35,699 nt of DNA, taken from Gammaproteobacteria bacterium TMED112 (GTDB lineage: Bacteria; Pseudomonadota; Gammaproteobacteria; Magnimaribacterales; TMED112). The notes beneath the pieces are model-generated. The model saw nothing but the letters and a program-made list of their open reading frames with translations. It was not told where the DNA came from and did no database searches. The position numbers and the translations under genes were made by a program. The stretch covers positions 1-35,699 of the forward strand of contig NHFN02000003.1 in assembly GCA_002170245.2 (NCBI GenBank), in the 5' to 3' direction. Shown here piece by piece: positions 16,285 through 23,947 of this stretch (positions within the stretch are counted from its first letter, which is position 1; each line of letters starts with the position of its first letter).

Positions 16285-17134
16285 CTTTTTGTCGATTAGA
16301 AAAGAATACGCCAAGAAATATTAGAGCTGAACCTATCACCATATCTAAAGTAAATATCTCATCTAGAATTAATATGCCTAAAGATATACTTGATACCGGA
16401 ACTAAATACGTTACAAACGAAGCATTTAGTGATCCAATCCTTTTAATAAGTTTTATAAAAATTACGTATGCTAAAGATGTATTAATTACTCCTAGAATTG
16501 CGATATAAAGCCAGGATGTAGTACTTATTGATAAGTTTGCTGCACTGTAGTTTATTAAAAATGGAGAAAGCAATACAGCCCCCACAATAAGAGATCCCAT
16601 GCCAATGAATGAATTATTTATTTGCGATGGAGTATTTGCTAAATATACCCCAGATATTGCATAGGATAATGATGCAATTACACATAAAATTGATGAAAAT
16701 AAGTCTAATTCGCCTGATGGACCTGCTAATAAAAATAACCCTGAGAATCCTATTAAAACTCCAAGAAGCTTCATATAAGAAAATTCATCTCTGTATAAAG
16801 TAAATAGTATTAATGCAGTAAGAATTGGTACTGTCGCTTGTATAACAGATAGAGAGCCTGCTCCAAGATGCACTGATGCATAAGCAAATAAGGTAAACGG
16901 TAAAGCAGTGTTAAGCAGTCCTATCAATAAAATAGGAAATCCATGATCGTGAAAAGAATATTTTCTTAACTTGTTCAAAAAGAAAGGAGCAATAAATACA
17001 GCAGCAAACATCATCCTTAATGAAACGATCTGAAGAGGCTCTAAACCCTCTAGAATAAGTAATCTTAAGAAAAGAAATGAACCGCCCCAAAATAGTGAAA
17101 CTAGTAATAATGTTAAAAAATCTCGTGTATTCAT
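16277..17134 (-). CDS. EamA-family (DMT) transporter
   Basis: The 285-residue inner-membrane protein has about ten hydrophobic segments in two homologous EamA halves. The first begins LLLVSLFWGGSFLFLRLL and the second ILCVIASLSYAISGVYL. ALPFTLFAYASVHLGAGSLSVIQATVPILTALI is the typical end of the first repeat and LILDEIFTLDMVIGSALIFLGVFF of the second. Substrates of this family range from amino acids to nucleotides and drugs; none can be read here. Its ATG stands 3 nt after the T-run of a strong intrinsic terminator, and no Shine-Dalgarno lies between, so expression probably depends on reading through that terminator or on a promoter overlapping it. Confidence 0.9.
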   Translation of the reverse strand: MNTRDFLTLLLVSLFWGGSFLFLRLLILEGLEPLQIVSLRMMFAAVFIAPFFLNKLRKYSFHDHGFPILLIGLLNTALPFTLFAYASVHLGAGSLSVIQATVPILTALILFTLYRDEFSYMKLLGVLIGFSGLFLLAGPSGELDLFSSILCVIASLSYAISGVYLANTPSQINNSFIGMGSLIVGAVLLSPFLINYSAANLSISTTSWLYIAILGVINTSLAYVIFIKLIKRIGSLNASFVTYLVPVSSISLGILILDEIFTLDMVIGSALIFLGVFFSNRQKAS

Positions 17135-17137
17135 GGT

Positions 17138-17163
17138 AAAAAAAAGCCTCTTTAAAAGAGGCT
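17138..17163 (-). terminator. Intrinsic terminator immediately before eamA
   Basis: On the minus strand an 8-bp stem AGCCTCTT/AAGAGGCT with a 3-nt loop is followed by seven to eight T residues. It would end transcripts arriving from the SOS-box small gene. It ends only 3 nt before the eamA ATG, the geometry of an attenuator. Confidence 0.8.
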
Positions 17164-17164
17164 A

Positions 17165-17347
17165 TTCATAAAGTTAAAACCTTATGTCGGACTTAGGCCA
17201 TAATTGGTGTCAGCAATTACCTCCTAATAATCCTGAATTATTTTTAATACTAATTTGGATCACCTCCTTCGGCTGAGAATTAATCTAACACACCAAATTT
17301 CTCTGCGTAAATAGGGCGTGGGACACCTAATAAAATACTAATTGATT
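17165..17347 (-). promoter_or_regulatory. Non-coding leader between the small SOS-box ORF and eamA
   Basis: This 183-nt stretch holds no convincing ORF longer than a few codons. Read on the minus strand it has a 15-nt complement of the 16S 3' end (17255-17269) and a second AGGAGGT (17219-17225) just before a hairpin AATTG-CTGACAC-CAATT. A possible 7-codon leader peptide starts at TTG or CTG (LLTPIMA). The AGGAGG elements could pair weakly with CCTCTT in the left arm of the downstream terminator. I recognise no known riboswitch class. Confidence 0.45.
17255..17269 (-). promoter_or_regulatory. 15-nt perfect complement of the 16S rRNA 3' end
   Basis: The minus strand reads AAGGAGGTGATCCAA, fully complementary to the E. 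coli 16S 3' end TTGGATCACCTCCTT and far longer than a normal Shine-Dalgarno sequence. No ATG follows at a useful distance; ATT is the nearest codon at normal spacing, and a GTG lies inside the element. Confidence 0.7.
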
Positions 17348-17518
17348 TCAGAAAATAATTGAAGAGTTTTTATTGTTAATTTGGTTGTTTTCTTCTTTTA
17401 GTGAGCATAAAAATAACTCTGCTGATTTAAAGTCAGAATTGAAGTACTGAAAAGCAACTCGTTCAATATATGCATTATCTATTGGTTGCTTAAGAAAATA
17501 GTTAATTAAATCTTTCAT
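17348..17518 (-). CDS. Small ORF under a LexA box (56 aa, unknown function)
   Basis: This ORF is too short for the supplied track. It runs ATG to TGA for 56 residues (MKDLINYFLKQPIDNAYIER ... NNKNSSIIF). It is soluble-looking, mostly helical by composition, without signal peptide or membrane segment, and I do not recognise it. The ATG lies at the inner edge of a near-ideal LexA operator. A -10-like TATACT inside that operator ends 8 nt before the ATG, so the mRNA would be leaderless. The upstream TonB-receptor gene is closed off by a strong terminator, so the ORF is its own unit. SOS-induced small proteins often block division or act as toxins; nothing in the sequence decides this. Confidence 0.6.
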   Translation of the reverse strand: MKDLINYFLKQPIDNAYIERVAFQYFNSDFKSAELFLCSLKEENNQINNKNSSIIF

Positions 17519-17538
17519 ACTGTATAAGTATACAGTAT
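17517..17538 (-). promoter_or_regulatory. LexA (SOS) box
   Basis: ATACTGTATA-AG-TATACAGTAT is a perfect inverted repeat with 10-bp arms. It contains CTGT-N8-ACAG and closely follows the E. coli SOS consensus TACTGTATATATATACAGTA. It overlaps both the probable -10 and the start codon of the 56-aa ORF, an ideal place for repression. Confidence 0.85.
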
Positions 17539-17546
17539 TATTAGAT

Positions 17547-17576
17547 AAAAAAAAGGGGAAGTTTCCTTCCCCTTTT
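17547..17576 (-). terminator. Intrinsic terminator of the TonB-dependent receptor gene
   Basis: GGGGAAG-TTTC-CTTCCCC forms a 7-bp GC-rich stem extended by A-T pairs, with eight T residues after it on the minus strand and four on the plus strand. It begins 15 nt after the receptor stop codon. Confidence 0.9.
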
Positions 17577-17591
17577 AGAACAAAGATTACT

Positions 17592-20500
17592 TTAAAATCT
17601 AACGTTTACACTAGCATTGACTTGTCTGCCAATGAATAGAAGGTCTGCTTCTGGGGTGAAGACATCTTCTTCAAGCCCATCGTAGTCCATTAAGTTATAA
17701 AAGTTAACTCTGACTGTTGTGTCATCATTCACACTATAACCTATACCTCCATTGTAAGAAGTATATCCGTCAAATTCATAAATAGGGTTACCATCGTATC
17801 CCAAATATTCATCGTCGTACTGCCTGAAAGCATCAATGACACCACCAGATCTTGAGTTACCTTGAACCCAAACATACCAATCTTGGTAGTACCACTCTAC
17901 AGCTGTATCATAGAACCATTCGTCATTACCAAATTGTCCTGTTGAGCTTAACAAGTCATCAGCAGCACCAGAATCTGCACTCGCAAAGAAGTCTTCTTGA
18001 GTAGCTCTCCATCTGACAGCCATAGAACCAAGGTCCATAGCTACATTTTCTCTAGATGCCCATGACGCAAGCTCTGATACATCAAATGTAAAGTCTGCTT
18101 TGTAGACGTATGTTGCGAAATCAATTAAACCTGCATTAATCAGACCTGTTTGGAAATCAACAACTTCAAAATCAGCATCTCTAGTGAAGGAATCACAGAA
18201 CTGACTATTTGGATATGTTTCATAGTCGTAGCATGCTTCCATGTTTTGAGTTAATGAGTATGAAGTAACATAATCATTAAGCTGAATTTCAATGTAATCG
18301 GCAGCTAAATTTAAACTACCAAATAATACGTCTCCCCACCAATTTGGTTGGTAAACAATACCTGTAGATTTAGTATCTGCAATTTCATTCATTAAATTTG
18401 GATTACCACCTGTCTTACCAGTTGTAGTAGCGTTTACAACCAGTGATACAAAGTCAGCCGGAATGCCTTCTGCATCACAGTTAGCTTGTCTAACTTCTGG
18501 GTTTCGACCAACTTGTCTAAATCTGTAGTCACAAGGGTCGTTTGCTGCTGAGAAAGCTGTAATTTGTGGTAAAAATAAATCCCCTAAATCAGGTGCTTTA
18601 ATAGCAGTTTGCTCAGAAAATCTGATAGCTAAATCATCCATGATTCTCCAGCTAACTGATGTTGCCTCAACATCGTATGAACCAGCTATAGAATTATCAA
18701 TAGTTCTGGCAGAGAAGTCGACTATAACTGATTTTACTCCTGGAAGTGTTACATCGCCGCCCATAAGAGGCACACTTACTTCGTAGTAATCAGCATCAAC
18801 TTCATAACCACCACCTAAAGAAGGTCTTGCTGCAGATCTTGTGATTGCAAGATTTTGAATAGCAGAAGCGTTATATTGGCCTTGCTCAACTCTTGCTTCA
18901 AAACCTAAAGCAGCTTTTACAGTTCCTGTTGGAAGCTCAAGCACATCTCCAGATATTGTGGCATATGTTACTTCTTGTTCTATAAAGGCATTAGTTCTAA
19001 GGTTAGTACCAATATAGTCCCGAGCTGCCTGTGATGGAGCACCTCTACCAAAAATGTTTAATGGTGCACAATCACCAATCTCACCAAGTAAGCTTCCGCC
19101 GGAAACTTGACGTCCTGAGAAATAAGAAGGTGCATATTGTGTGTAATCGTACAATGCAGGATCACGAGTAGGATCGTAGTTCATTCTACAGTCAACTTCA
19201 CCTGTATTTGGGTTAATACCAACGTCAAGTGCTGCAGCCCATCTAGCACCAATCACACCTGGAGCATCAGAATAAATTTCTGTGTTACCAATTGAATAAC
19301 CTAGAGAATAGTTATAAGAAGAATCATCTAGATCAAAAGTTCCTTCTAAACCAACTGAGAACATAGACACAGAGTTGTTATTTTCAACTGTGTAACCACC
19401 ATCTCCTTTTTGAAGAACGTCCACATGTGATTTTTGTACGTGGAATGACGGAAGACCCCATGAAGCTAAGTAATCTACAGAATTCTGGGTTAGATATGGG
19501 TGATCTGAAGCAAATTCTGGTGTGAAGCTTTGATTTCCTGAAAGTGCCCATGTTGAATACGGGTATGAAGACTCATTTCCGTAGTCGAATGAGAAGAATC
19601 CATTGTGGAAAGTATCAAAGTACAATGTCATGTTGTCATTAATGTCGTAGTTTGAAAACATACTGAAGTTTAGTCTTTCAAAACCAGCTCTCAAAGTGTC
19701 ATAGTCTTCTCTATAACCATCCATTGAATCGAATGAAAAGAAAGAACTTCCGTAATTAACTCCAGTGTTATATGGCATCATTTCGCCAATTTCACCGAAG
19801 TGCCAGGATGTTCCATCTGGGAACTGTCCATCAAAATACCAAATACCGTTAACTCCATCAGCAAATGAATACTCGTAAGGAGTAACTCTTCCAGTTTCTG
19901 GAACAGCAACAATACCTATACAACCTGTTGAGGTTTCTTGTGGATTGCCTTCAACGTTTGCTGTAAAAGGTACAACCATGCCTCTTTTAATGTATTGTCT
20001 TTGATATGACTTTCCTGCTGCATAAGTTCTTACTAAGGAATTGTAGTTACATGTCTGAGCTTCTCTGTCAAACCATCGATCCCAATCACCGGTAAATACA
20101 GTTCCAATTTGTTCGTATTGGAAATTCATGACCATGTTTCCTTTGCCCCCAGCAAAGTTTCCACCCATGACAGCTTGGAATGATGTGTCTGAGGACATGC
20201 CTGCATAATCATCATATGTCATTGTCATTGCTGCGCCTTCATAATCATCTTTTAAGACGTAGTTAATAACACCAGCGATAGCATCAGAACCATAAACAGC
20301 TGAACCACCAGCATTAACAATTTCAACTCTGTCAATCATGACTGATGGAATGTTGTTAATATCAACGGCGTTACCTGAACCGCCTGATCCAAATGGAGAT
20401 GTTGATCCAACGAATCTTCTTCCATTGACCAGTACTAATGTTCTACCTGATCCCAGGCCAAAGTTATTGGCAAGCGCTTGACCCACACTAAGTGAGCTTT

Positions 20501-20819
20501 GGTTACCAAATGAACCACCTGAACCAGATGTTAGAGAGTTTGTAACACCAATACCCGGAACATCAAAAAGTGCATCCGCAGCATTTGTATAACCTCTATT
20601 TTCGTACTCCTCGCCGTAGATGATAGTCACAGGTTGAGCAACTTCGTATTGCGTTCTAGTAATCCTAGAACCTGTAACAACCACTTCTTCTGGCTCGGCT
20701 TCATCCTCGTCATCTGCAGTTTCTACAACAACATCTGAAGATGCATCAGAAGCTTCTTGCGCTTCAATGAAACTGAAAAATCCAAGGGAAACTAATAGTA
20801 AAAGTAATCTTTTAGTCAT
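17592..20819 (-). CDS. TonB-dependent outer-membrane receptor
   Basis: The 1075-residue protein has a signal peptide (MTKRLLLLLVSLGFFSFIEA), an acidic stretch and a TonB-box-like EEVVVTGSRI. The plug domain follows (PVTIIYGEEYENRGYTNAADALFDVPGIG ... DRVEIVNAGGSAVYGSDAIAGVINYVLK). The rest is a beta-barrel ending in NASVNVRF with the expected terminal aromatic residue. The plug and length resemble the large receptors of marine gammaproteobacteria that import peptides, sugars or other organic molecules by TonB/ExbBD energy. No substrate-specific partner lies next to it, so the ligand is unknown. It has its own promoter, a good ribosome binding site (GAGGAAAG) and its own terminator, so it is monocistronic. 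Confidence 0.96.
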   Translation of the reverse strand: MTKRLLLLLVSLGFFSFIEAQEASDASSDVVVETADDEDEAEPEEVVVTGSRITRTQYEVAQPVTIIYGEEYENRGYTNAADALFDVPGIGVTNSLTSGSGGSFGNQSSLSVGQALANNFGLGSGRTLVLVNGRRFVGSTSPFGSGGSGNAVDINNIPSVMIDRVEIVNAGGSAVYGSDAIAGVINYVLKDDYEGAAMTMTYDDYAGMSSDTSFQAVMGGNFAGGKGNMVMNFQYEQIGTVFTGDWDRWFDREAQTCNYNSLVRTYAAGKSYQRQYIKRGMVVPFTANVEGNPQETSTGCIGIVAVPETGRVTPYEYSFADGVNGIWYFDGQFPDGTSWHFGEIGEMMPYNTGVNYGSSFFSFDSMDGYREDYDTLRAGFERLNFSMFSNYDINDNMTLYFDTFHNGFFSFDYGNESSYPYSTWALSGNQSFTPEFASDHPYLTQNSVDYLASWGLPSFHVQKSHVDVLQKGDGGYTVENNNSVSMFSVGLEGTFDLDDSSYNYSLGYSIGNTEIYSDAPGVIGARWAAALDVGINPNTGEVDCRMNYDPTRDPALYDYTQYAPSYFSGRQVSGGSLLGEIGDCAPLNIFGRGAPSQAARDYIGTNLRTNAFIEQEVTYATISGDVLELPTGTVKAALGFEARVEQGQYNASAIQNLAITRSAARPSLGGGYEVDADYYEVSVPLMGGDVTLPGVKSVIVDFSARTIDNSIAGSYDVEATSVSWRIMDDLAIRFSEQTAIKAPDLGDLFLPQITAFSAANDPCDYRFRQVGRNPEVRQANCDAEGIPADFVSLVVNATTTGKTGGNPNLMNEIADTKSTGIVYQPNWWGDVLFGSLNLAADYIEIQLNDYVTSYSLTQNMEACYDYETYPNSQFCDSFTRDADFEVVDFQTGLINAGLIDFATYVYKADFTFDVSELASWASRENVAMDLGSMAVRWRATQEDFFASADSGAADDLLSSTGQFGNDEWFYDTAVEWYYQDWYVWVQGNSRSGGVIDAFRQYDDEYLGYDGNPIYEFDGYTSYNGGIGYSVNDDTTVRVNFYNLMDYDGLEEDVFTPEADLLFIGRQVNASVNVRF

Positions 20820-20851
20820 ATCTTTCCTCTTTAATTAATAATTAATCTTTA

Positions 20852-20880
20852 TTTATCGCCTGATTCGCCCATTTAGTCAA
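20852..20880 (-). promoter_or_regulatory. Promoter of the TonB-dependent receptor gene
   Basis: On the minus strand TTGACT and GATAAA are separated by 17 nt, giving a leader of roughly 25 nt that ends in AGAGGAAAGAT before the ATG. Confidence 0.6.
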
Positions 20881-21001
20881 GGATTTAGGCTAATTTTTGC
20901 CAAGAATATTAATAAAAGAAAAAAAAGACTCTGCGTATTAAGGAAAATCACTATTTTCATGGCAAGCAGAGGTTTGAACTATATTGCTTTTAACTGTTAA
21001 A

Positions 21002-21253
21002 TTATTTTAATTTTTTAACCTTATCTTCAATAACTACCTTACTTGCTGAAATCCATAAATCTGGTTGAGGCTCTTCTGATTTTTTTTTCCTAGATATCCA
21101 TGCAAAATTAATTGCAGACAGTACAGCAACAATCAGAAGAAAAGCCCAATATGCATCCTTTTTGTTTTTGTCCCAAACATCGATGGTTAACATCAACGCA
21201 ATCACCACAAGTCCGATATTTAATACCACACTAAGTATTCTAAAATTAATCAT
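21002..21253 (-). CDS. Small two-helix membrane protein of unknown function
   Basis: I take the ATG at 21253 (83 aa) instead of the track's TTG, because AGGTGA stands at a good ribosome-binding distance before it. The product has two hydrophobic helices (ILSVVLNIGLVVIALMLTI and YWAFLLIVAVLSAINFAWI) joined by a short charged loop (DVWDKNKKDA). A basic cytoplasmic tail follows, rich in Lys and Glu. No family is recognised. It lies upstream of the TonB receptor on the same strand, 182 nt away and with a separate receptor promoter between. Confidence 0.7.
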   Translation of the reverse strand: MINFRILSVVLNIGLVVIALMLTIDVWDKNKKDAYWAFLLIVAVLSAINFAWISRKKKSEEPQPDLWISASKVVIEDKVKKLK

Positions 21254-21439
21254 TTCTAAGTCACCTGGAGGCAAAAACCTTTCCAACCACTCTCAAACAA
21301 TATCAAAAATCTCTTAGAAGTCTATAACCAAGGAGAGGTTGATAAAAAGTGATAAATAACGGTAATACAGGATTCTCACAAAATTCTTACTATCCCTTGT
21401 AGAAACATGTACGAGGACACTCTAAGAGCTTTTTGATAG

Positions 21440-21530
21440 TGGCGGAGAGAGAGGGATTCGAACCCTCGGAACGCTATAAACGTTCACTACCTTTCCAAGG
21501 TAGCGCGATCGACCACTCTGCCATCTCTCC
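21440..21530 (-). tRNA. tRNA-Ser(GGA)
   Basis: The acceptor stem GGAGAGA pairs with TCTCTCC; discriminator G and encoded CCA follow. The anticodon stem ACCTT/AAGGT-type arm encloses GGA, and the long variable arm (GAACGTTTATAGCGTTC) is typical of class II tRNA-Ser. The T arm GAGGGTTCGAATCCCTC is perfect. It lies 24 nt downstream of queF on the same strand. Confidence 0.97.
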
Positions 21531-21554
21531 GAGAGAGAGCATTATATAACAAAT

Positions 21555-22265
21555 TTAACCAGTGGTTCTAATGGGTATAATAGCTATTCCACCCCTTCTC
21601 TCGAAATAACCCTCCACTGAATTTATTTTGTAGCCAGCTTTGATTAAATCGCTAAATACATACTCAACACATAATTCATGAAAACACTCTTTCTCAAAAA
21701 ATGTACCAAGGTATTTTGAGATATTCGCTATATCATCAGAATCTACTTTCCCATCAATGTATATCTCTGCTATATCTGGTTGTGATGTAACTGGACATAG
21801 CGACCGAAAACCAGAAAAACTGGTAATTGTTTTACTGTCAGTTACTTTGGGAGCATGACTGAAGTCTGAATTTATAATAATTTGTCTAGGGGCCAAGTCC
21901 TTTTTACAATAAATTTCATCAATTTTAATCGAGGCTTGTACTAAGTCTTCCAGATGTTTTTTTAATGTATCTCGCACTTCTTTTTGTGAATTAAACCTTT
22001 TGTGAATTAATGAATTTATGAAAAGTTTTAAGGATTTTGACTCAACAGTGAATTTTGAATCTGCAGGAATATGCACAGAAAGTTCGTTATGGTTTGAAAC
22101 GCTATCCTGATCCAGCCAAAAGATCTCGTGAAGATTCCAAATATCTACACCTTTCTCAAAAATAAGATCTTTATCTTGCCTTTGATCGTCTCGAGAAATT
22201 GGAAAAAGTATTTCTGGGCTGAAGGAATCTGGTGTTGCTACTTTTTTTCCGAGTGGTCCTGCCAT
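21555..22265 (-). CDS. queF: NADPH-dependent 7-cyano-7-deazaguanine (preQ0) reductase QueF
   Basis: This enzyme reduces the nitrile of preQ0 to preQ1 for queuosine synthesis in tRNA. It is of the two-domain E. coli type: GVDIWNLHEIFWLD and ESKSLKLFINSL lie in the N-terminal half, the catalytic Cys is in SLCPVTSQPDIAEI, and FHELCVEYVFSDL and FERRGGIAIIPIR lie in the C-terminal half. At 236 residues it is shorter than the E. coli enzyme (282), mostly in loops. Its ATG directly follows the stop of the ABC permease gene (TAAATG), so it is the last gene of the moxR-led operon. No other queuosine biosynthesis gene is in the window. Confidence 0.95.
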   Translation of the reverse strand: MAGPLGKKVATPDSFSPEILFPISRDDQRQDKDLIFEKGVDIWNLHEIFWLDQDSVSNHNELSVHIPADSKFTVESKSLKLFINSLIHKRFNSQKEVRDTLKKHLEDLVQASIKIDEIYCKKDLAPRQIIINSDFSHAPKVTDSKTITSFSGFRSLCPVTSQPDIAEIYIDGKVDSDDIANISKYLGTFFEKECFHELCVEYVFSDLIKAGYKINSVEGYFERRGGIAIIPIRTTG

Positions 22266-23039
22266 TTAATCCTTTACGCCTACACCTTTGTGTAGCAAGT
22301 AATATGCTAATGCAAAAAAACCAACTGTGAAAATACAAATAAGGATAAAACCAAATGCTGGATCAATCTCTGAAGTACCTAGCATTGCATATCTAAAGAA
22401 ATTTACAATGTAAAGAATTGGATTAATTTTCGAAAAAAATTGCCATTGGTCACTTAATATCTCTACTGAATAAAAGATGCCACCAAGGTAAATTAATGGT
22501 GTAAGAACAAAGGTTGGAATGATACTAATATCGTCAAAAGTTCTTGCATAGACACCGTTAATTAGACCTAAAATTGAAAATAATGTTGATGTTAATAAAA
22601 TTGAAAAAAGTGTCAGAAATATGTTGCTAATGCCAAAATTAGTGAAGAACAAGCTCACCAGAACAACAACAATTCCCACCAAGACTCCTCTTGCTATACC
22701 CCCAGCAATGAAACCTAACAAAATTGCCCAATTAGCCATAGGGGAGATTAGTATTTCTTCGATAGCTTTTTGAAATTTTGCCCCAAAAAATGCAGAAGCA
22801 ACATTAGCATAGGAATTTGTTATGACTGCTAACATGATTAATCCAGGAACCATAAATTCTAAATATGTGAGGCCTTCATAACCAGGCATTTCTCCAATCC
22901 TACTCCCTATCAATTCTCCAAATATTAAAAAATACAGGGCAGTTGTAATTGCGGGCGGAATGATTGTCTGAATCCAAATTCGAAGTATTCTTCTTACCTG
23001 AACATACGACAAGGTTTTTAAGGACTGGAGATGGTTCAT
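22266..23039 (-). CDS. ABC-2 type transporter permease (YadH-like)
   Basis: The 257-residue integral membrane protein has six hydrophobic segments and the ABC-2 pattern. Landmarks are PAITTALYFLIFGELIGSRIG near the start, YLEFMVPGLIMLAVITNSYANVASAFFGAKFQ, the coupling region AIEEILISPM, and LTPLIYLGGIFYSVEILSDQWQFFSKINPILYIVNFFRYAMLG. It overlaps the ATPase gene by 4 nt and must be its partner. YadGH-type exporters are of unknown substrate in E. coli. Confidence 0.92.
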   Translation of the reverse strand: MNHLQSLKTLSYVQVRRILRIWIQTIIPPAITTALYFLIFGELIGSRIGEMPGYEGLTYLEFMVPGLIMLAVITNSYANVASAFFGAKFQKAIEEILISPMANWAILLGFIAGGIARGVLVGIVVVLVSLFFTNFGISNIFLTLFSILLTSTLFSILGLINGVYARTFDDISIIPTFVLTPLIYLGGIFYSVEILSDQWQFFSKINPILYIVNFFRYAMLGTSEIDPAFGFILICIFTVGFFALAYYLLHKGVGVKD

Positions 23040-23947
23040 TTTTTTGATGTGAGGTTTAAGAAAAGTTCTTCCAATCTGTTTGTTTGGTTTTTGATGTTGG
23101 TAACTTGTAGCTGCTTAAAAGAATTATTTTCAAATAATGTGTTCATACTGACATCTTTGGGAACTACTACAGAAAACTTTTTTTCGTCTTCAACGGTAAG
23201 ATTGAAACCATTGATTTTTAGATTCTCTGGTACGTTTTGGTTAGTCTCGATTGTAAAAACTTGATTTTCTAATTTTTTAAGCAGAGCATCCATGTTTGTA
23301 TTTTCGATGATGGTGCCATCATCAATGATAGCAATATTGCGACATAGGTTCTCAGCCTCTTCTAAGTAATGTGTTGTGAGAATGATAGTCGTGCCGCTTT
23401 TATTTATATCAATTAAGAAATCCCAAAGACCTCTTCTTAACTCAATGTCCACTCCAGCTGTTGGCTCATCTAAGATTAATAATTCTGGCTCGTGAATTAG
23501 AGCTTTAATTATCATTACTCTTCTTTTTTGACCACCTGATAATTCTCTAATAAACACATCTCGTTTGTCCCATATGCCTAATTTTTTTAAGTATTTTTCA
23601 GTTCTTGCTGACGCTAATTTTGGGCTTACGCCATAATATCCTGCTTGTGCCATGATGACATCTCTTACTTTTTCGAATTGTGAAAAATTGAATTCTTGGT
23701 TTACAACACCAAGTTTAGTTTTTGCTAATGCAAAATTTTCGTCAATATCTACACCACAAATTGAAATAGACCCTTGGTCTTTGTTTACTAAAGATGAGAT
23801 TATTCCAATAGTGGTCGATTTTCCCGCGCCGTTGGGGCCCAATAATGCGAAGAAATCACCACTTTCAACAATCAAGTCAATACCTTTTAATGCCTCAACT
23901 TTATTGGCATATATTTTTTTTAGATTCTTAATTTCTAATGCTTTCAT
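23036..23947 (-). CDS. ABC transporter ATP-binding protein (YadG-like)
   Basis: The 303-residue ATPase has Walker A GPNGAGKST, a Q-loop VVNQEFNF, the signature LSGGQKRR, Walker B LLILDEPTAG and a His switch in LTTHYLEEA. Behind the nucleotide-binding domain there is a tail of about 80 residues (QVFTIETNQNVPENLKING ...) as in other ABC-2 ATPases. It drives the permease encoded next. The start codon overlaps the stop of the VWA gene by one base. Confidence 0.94.
   Translation of the reverse strand: MKALEIKNLKKIYANKVEALKGIDLIVESGDFFALLGPNGAGKSTTIGIISSLVNKDQGSISICGVDIDENFALAKTKLGVVNQEFNFSQFEKVRDVIMAQAGYYGVSPKLASARTEKYLKKLGIWDKRDVFIRELSGGQKRRVMIIKALIHEPELLILDEPTAGVDIELRRGLWDFLIDINKSGTTIILTTHYLEEAENLCRNIAIIDDGTIIENTNMDALLKKLENQVFTIETNQNVPENLKINGFNLTVEDEKKFSVVVPKDVSMNTLFENNSFKQLQVTNIKNQTNRLEELFLNLTSKK

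Noticed and set aside
17255-17269. Fragment of a 16S rRNA gene on the plus strand
   Set aside because: The identity is limited to the last 15 bases of 16S; neither the preceding helix 45 sequence nor a spacer tRNA or 23S start is nearby.
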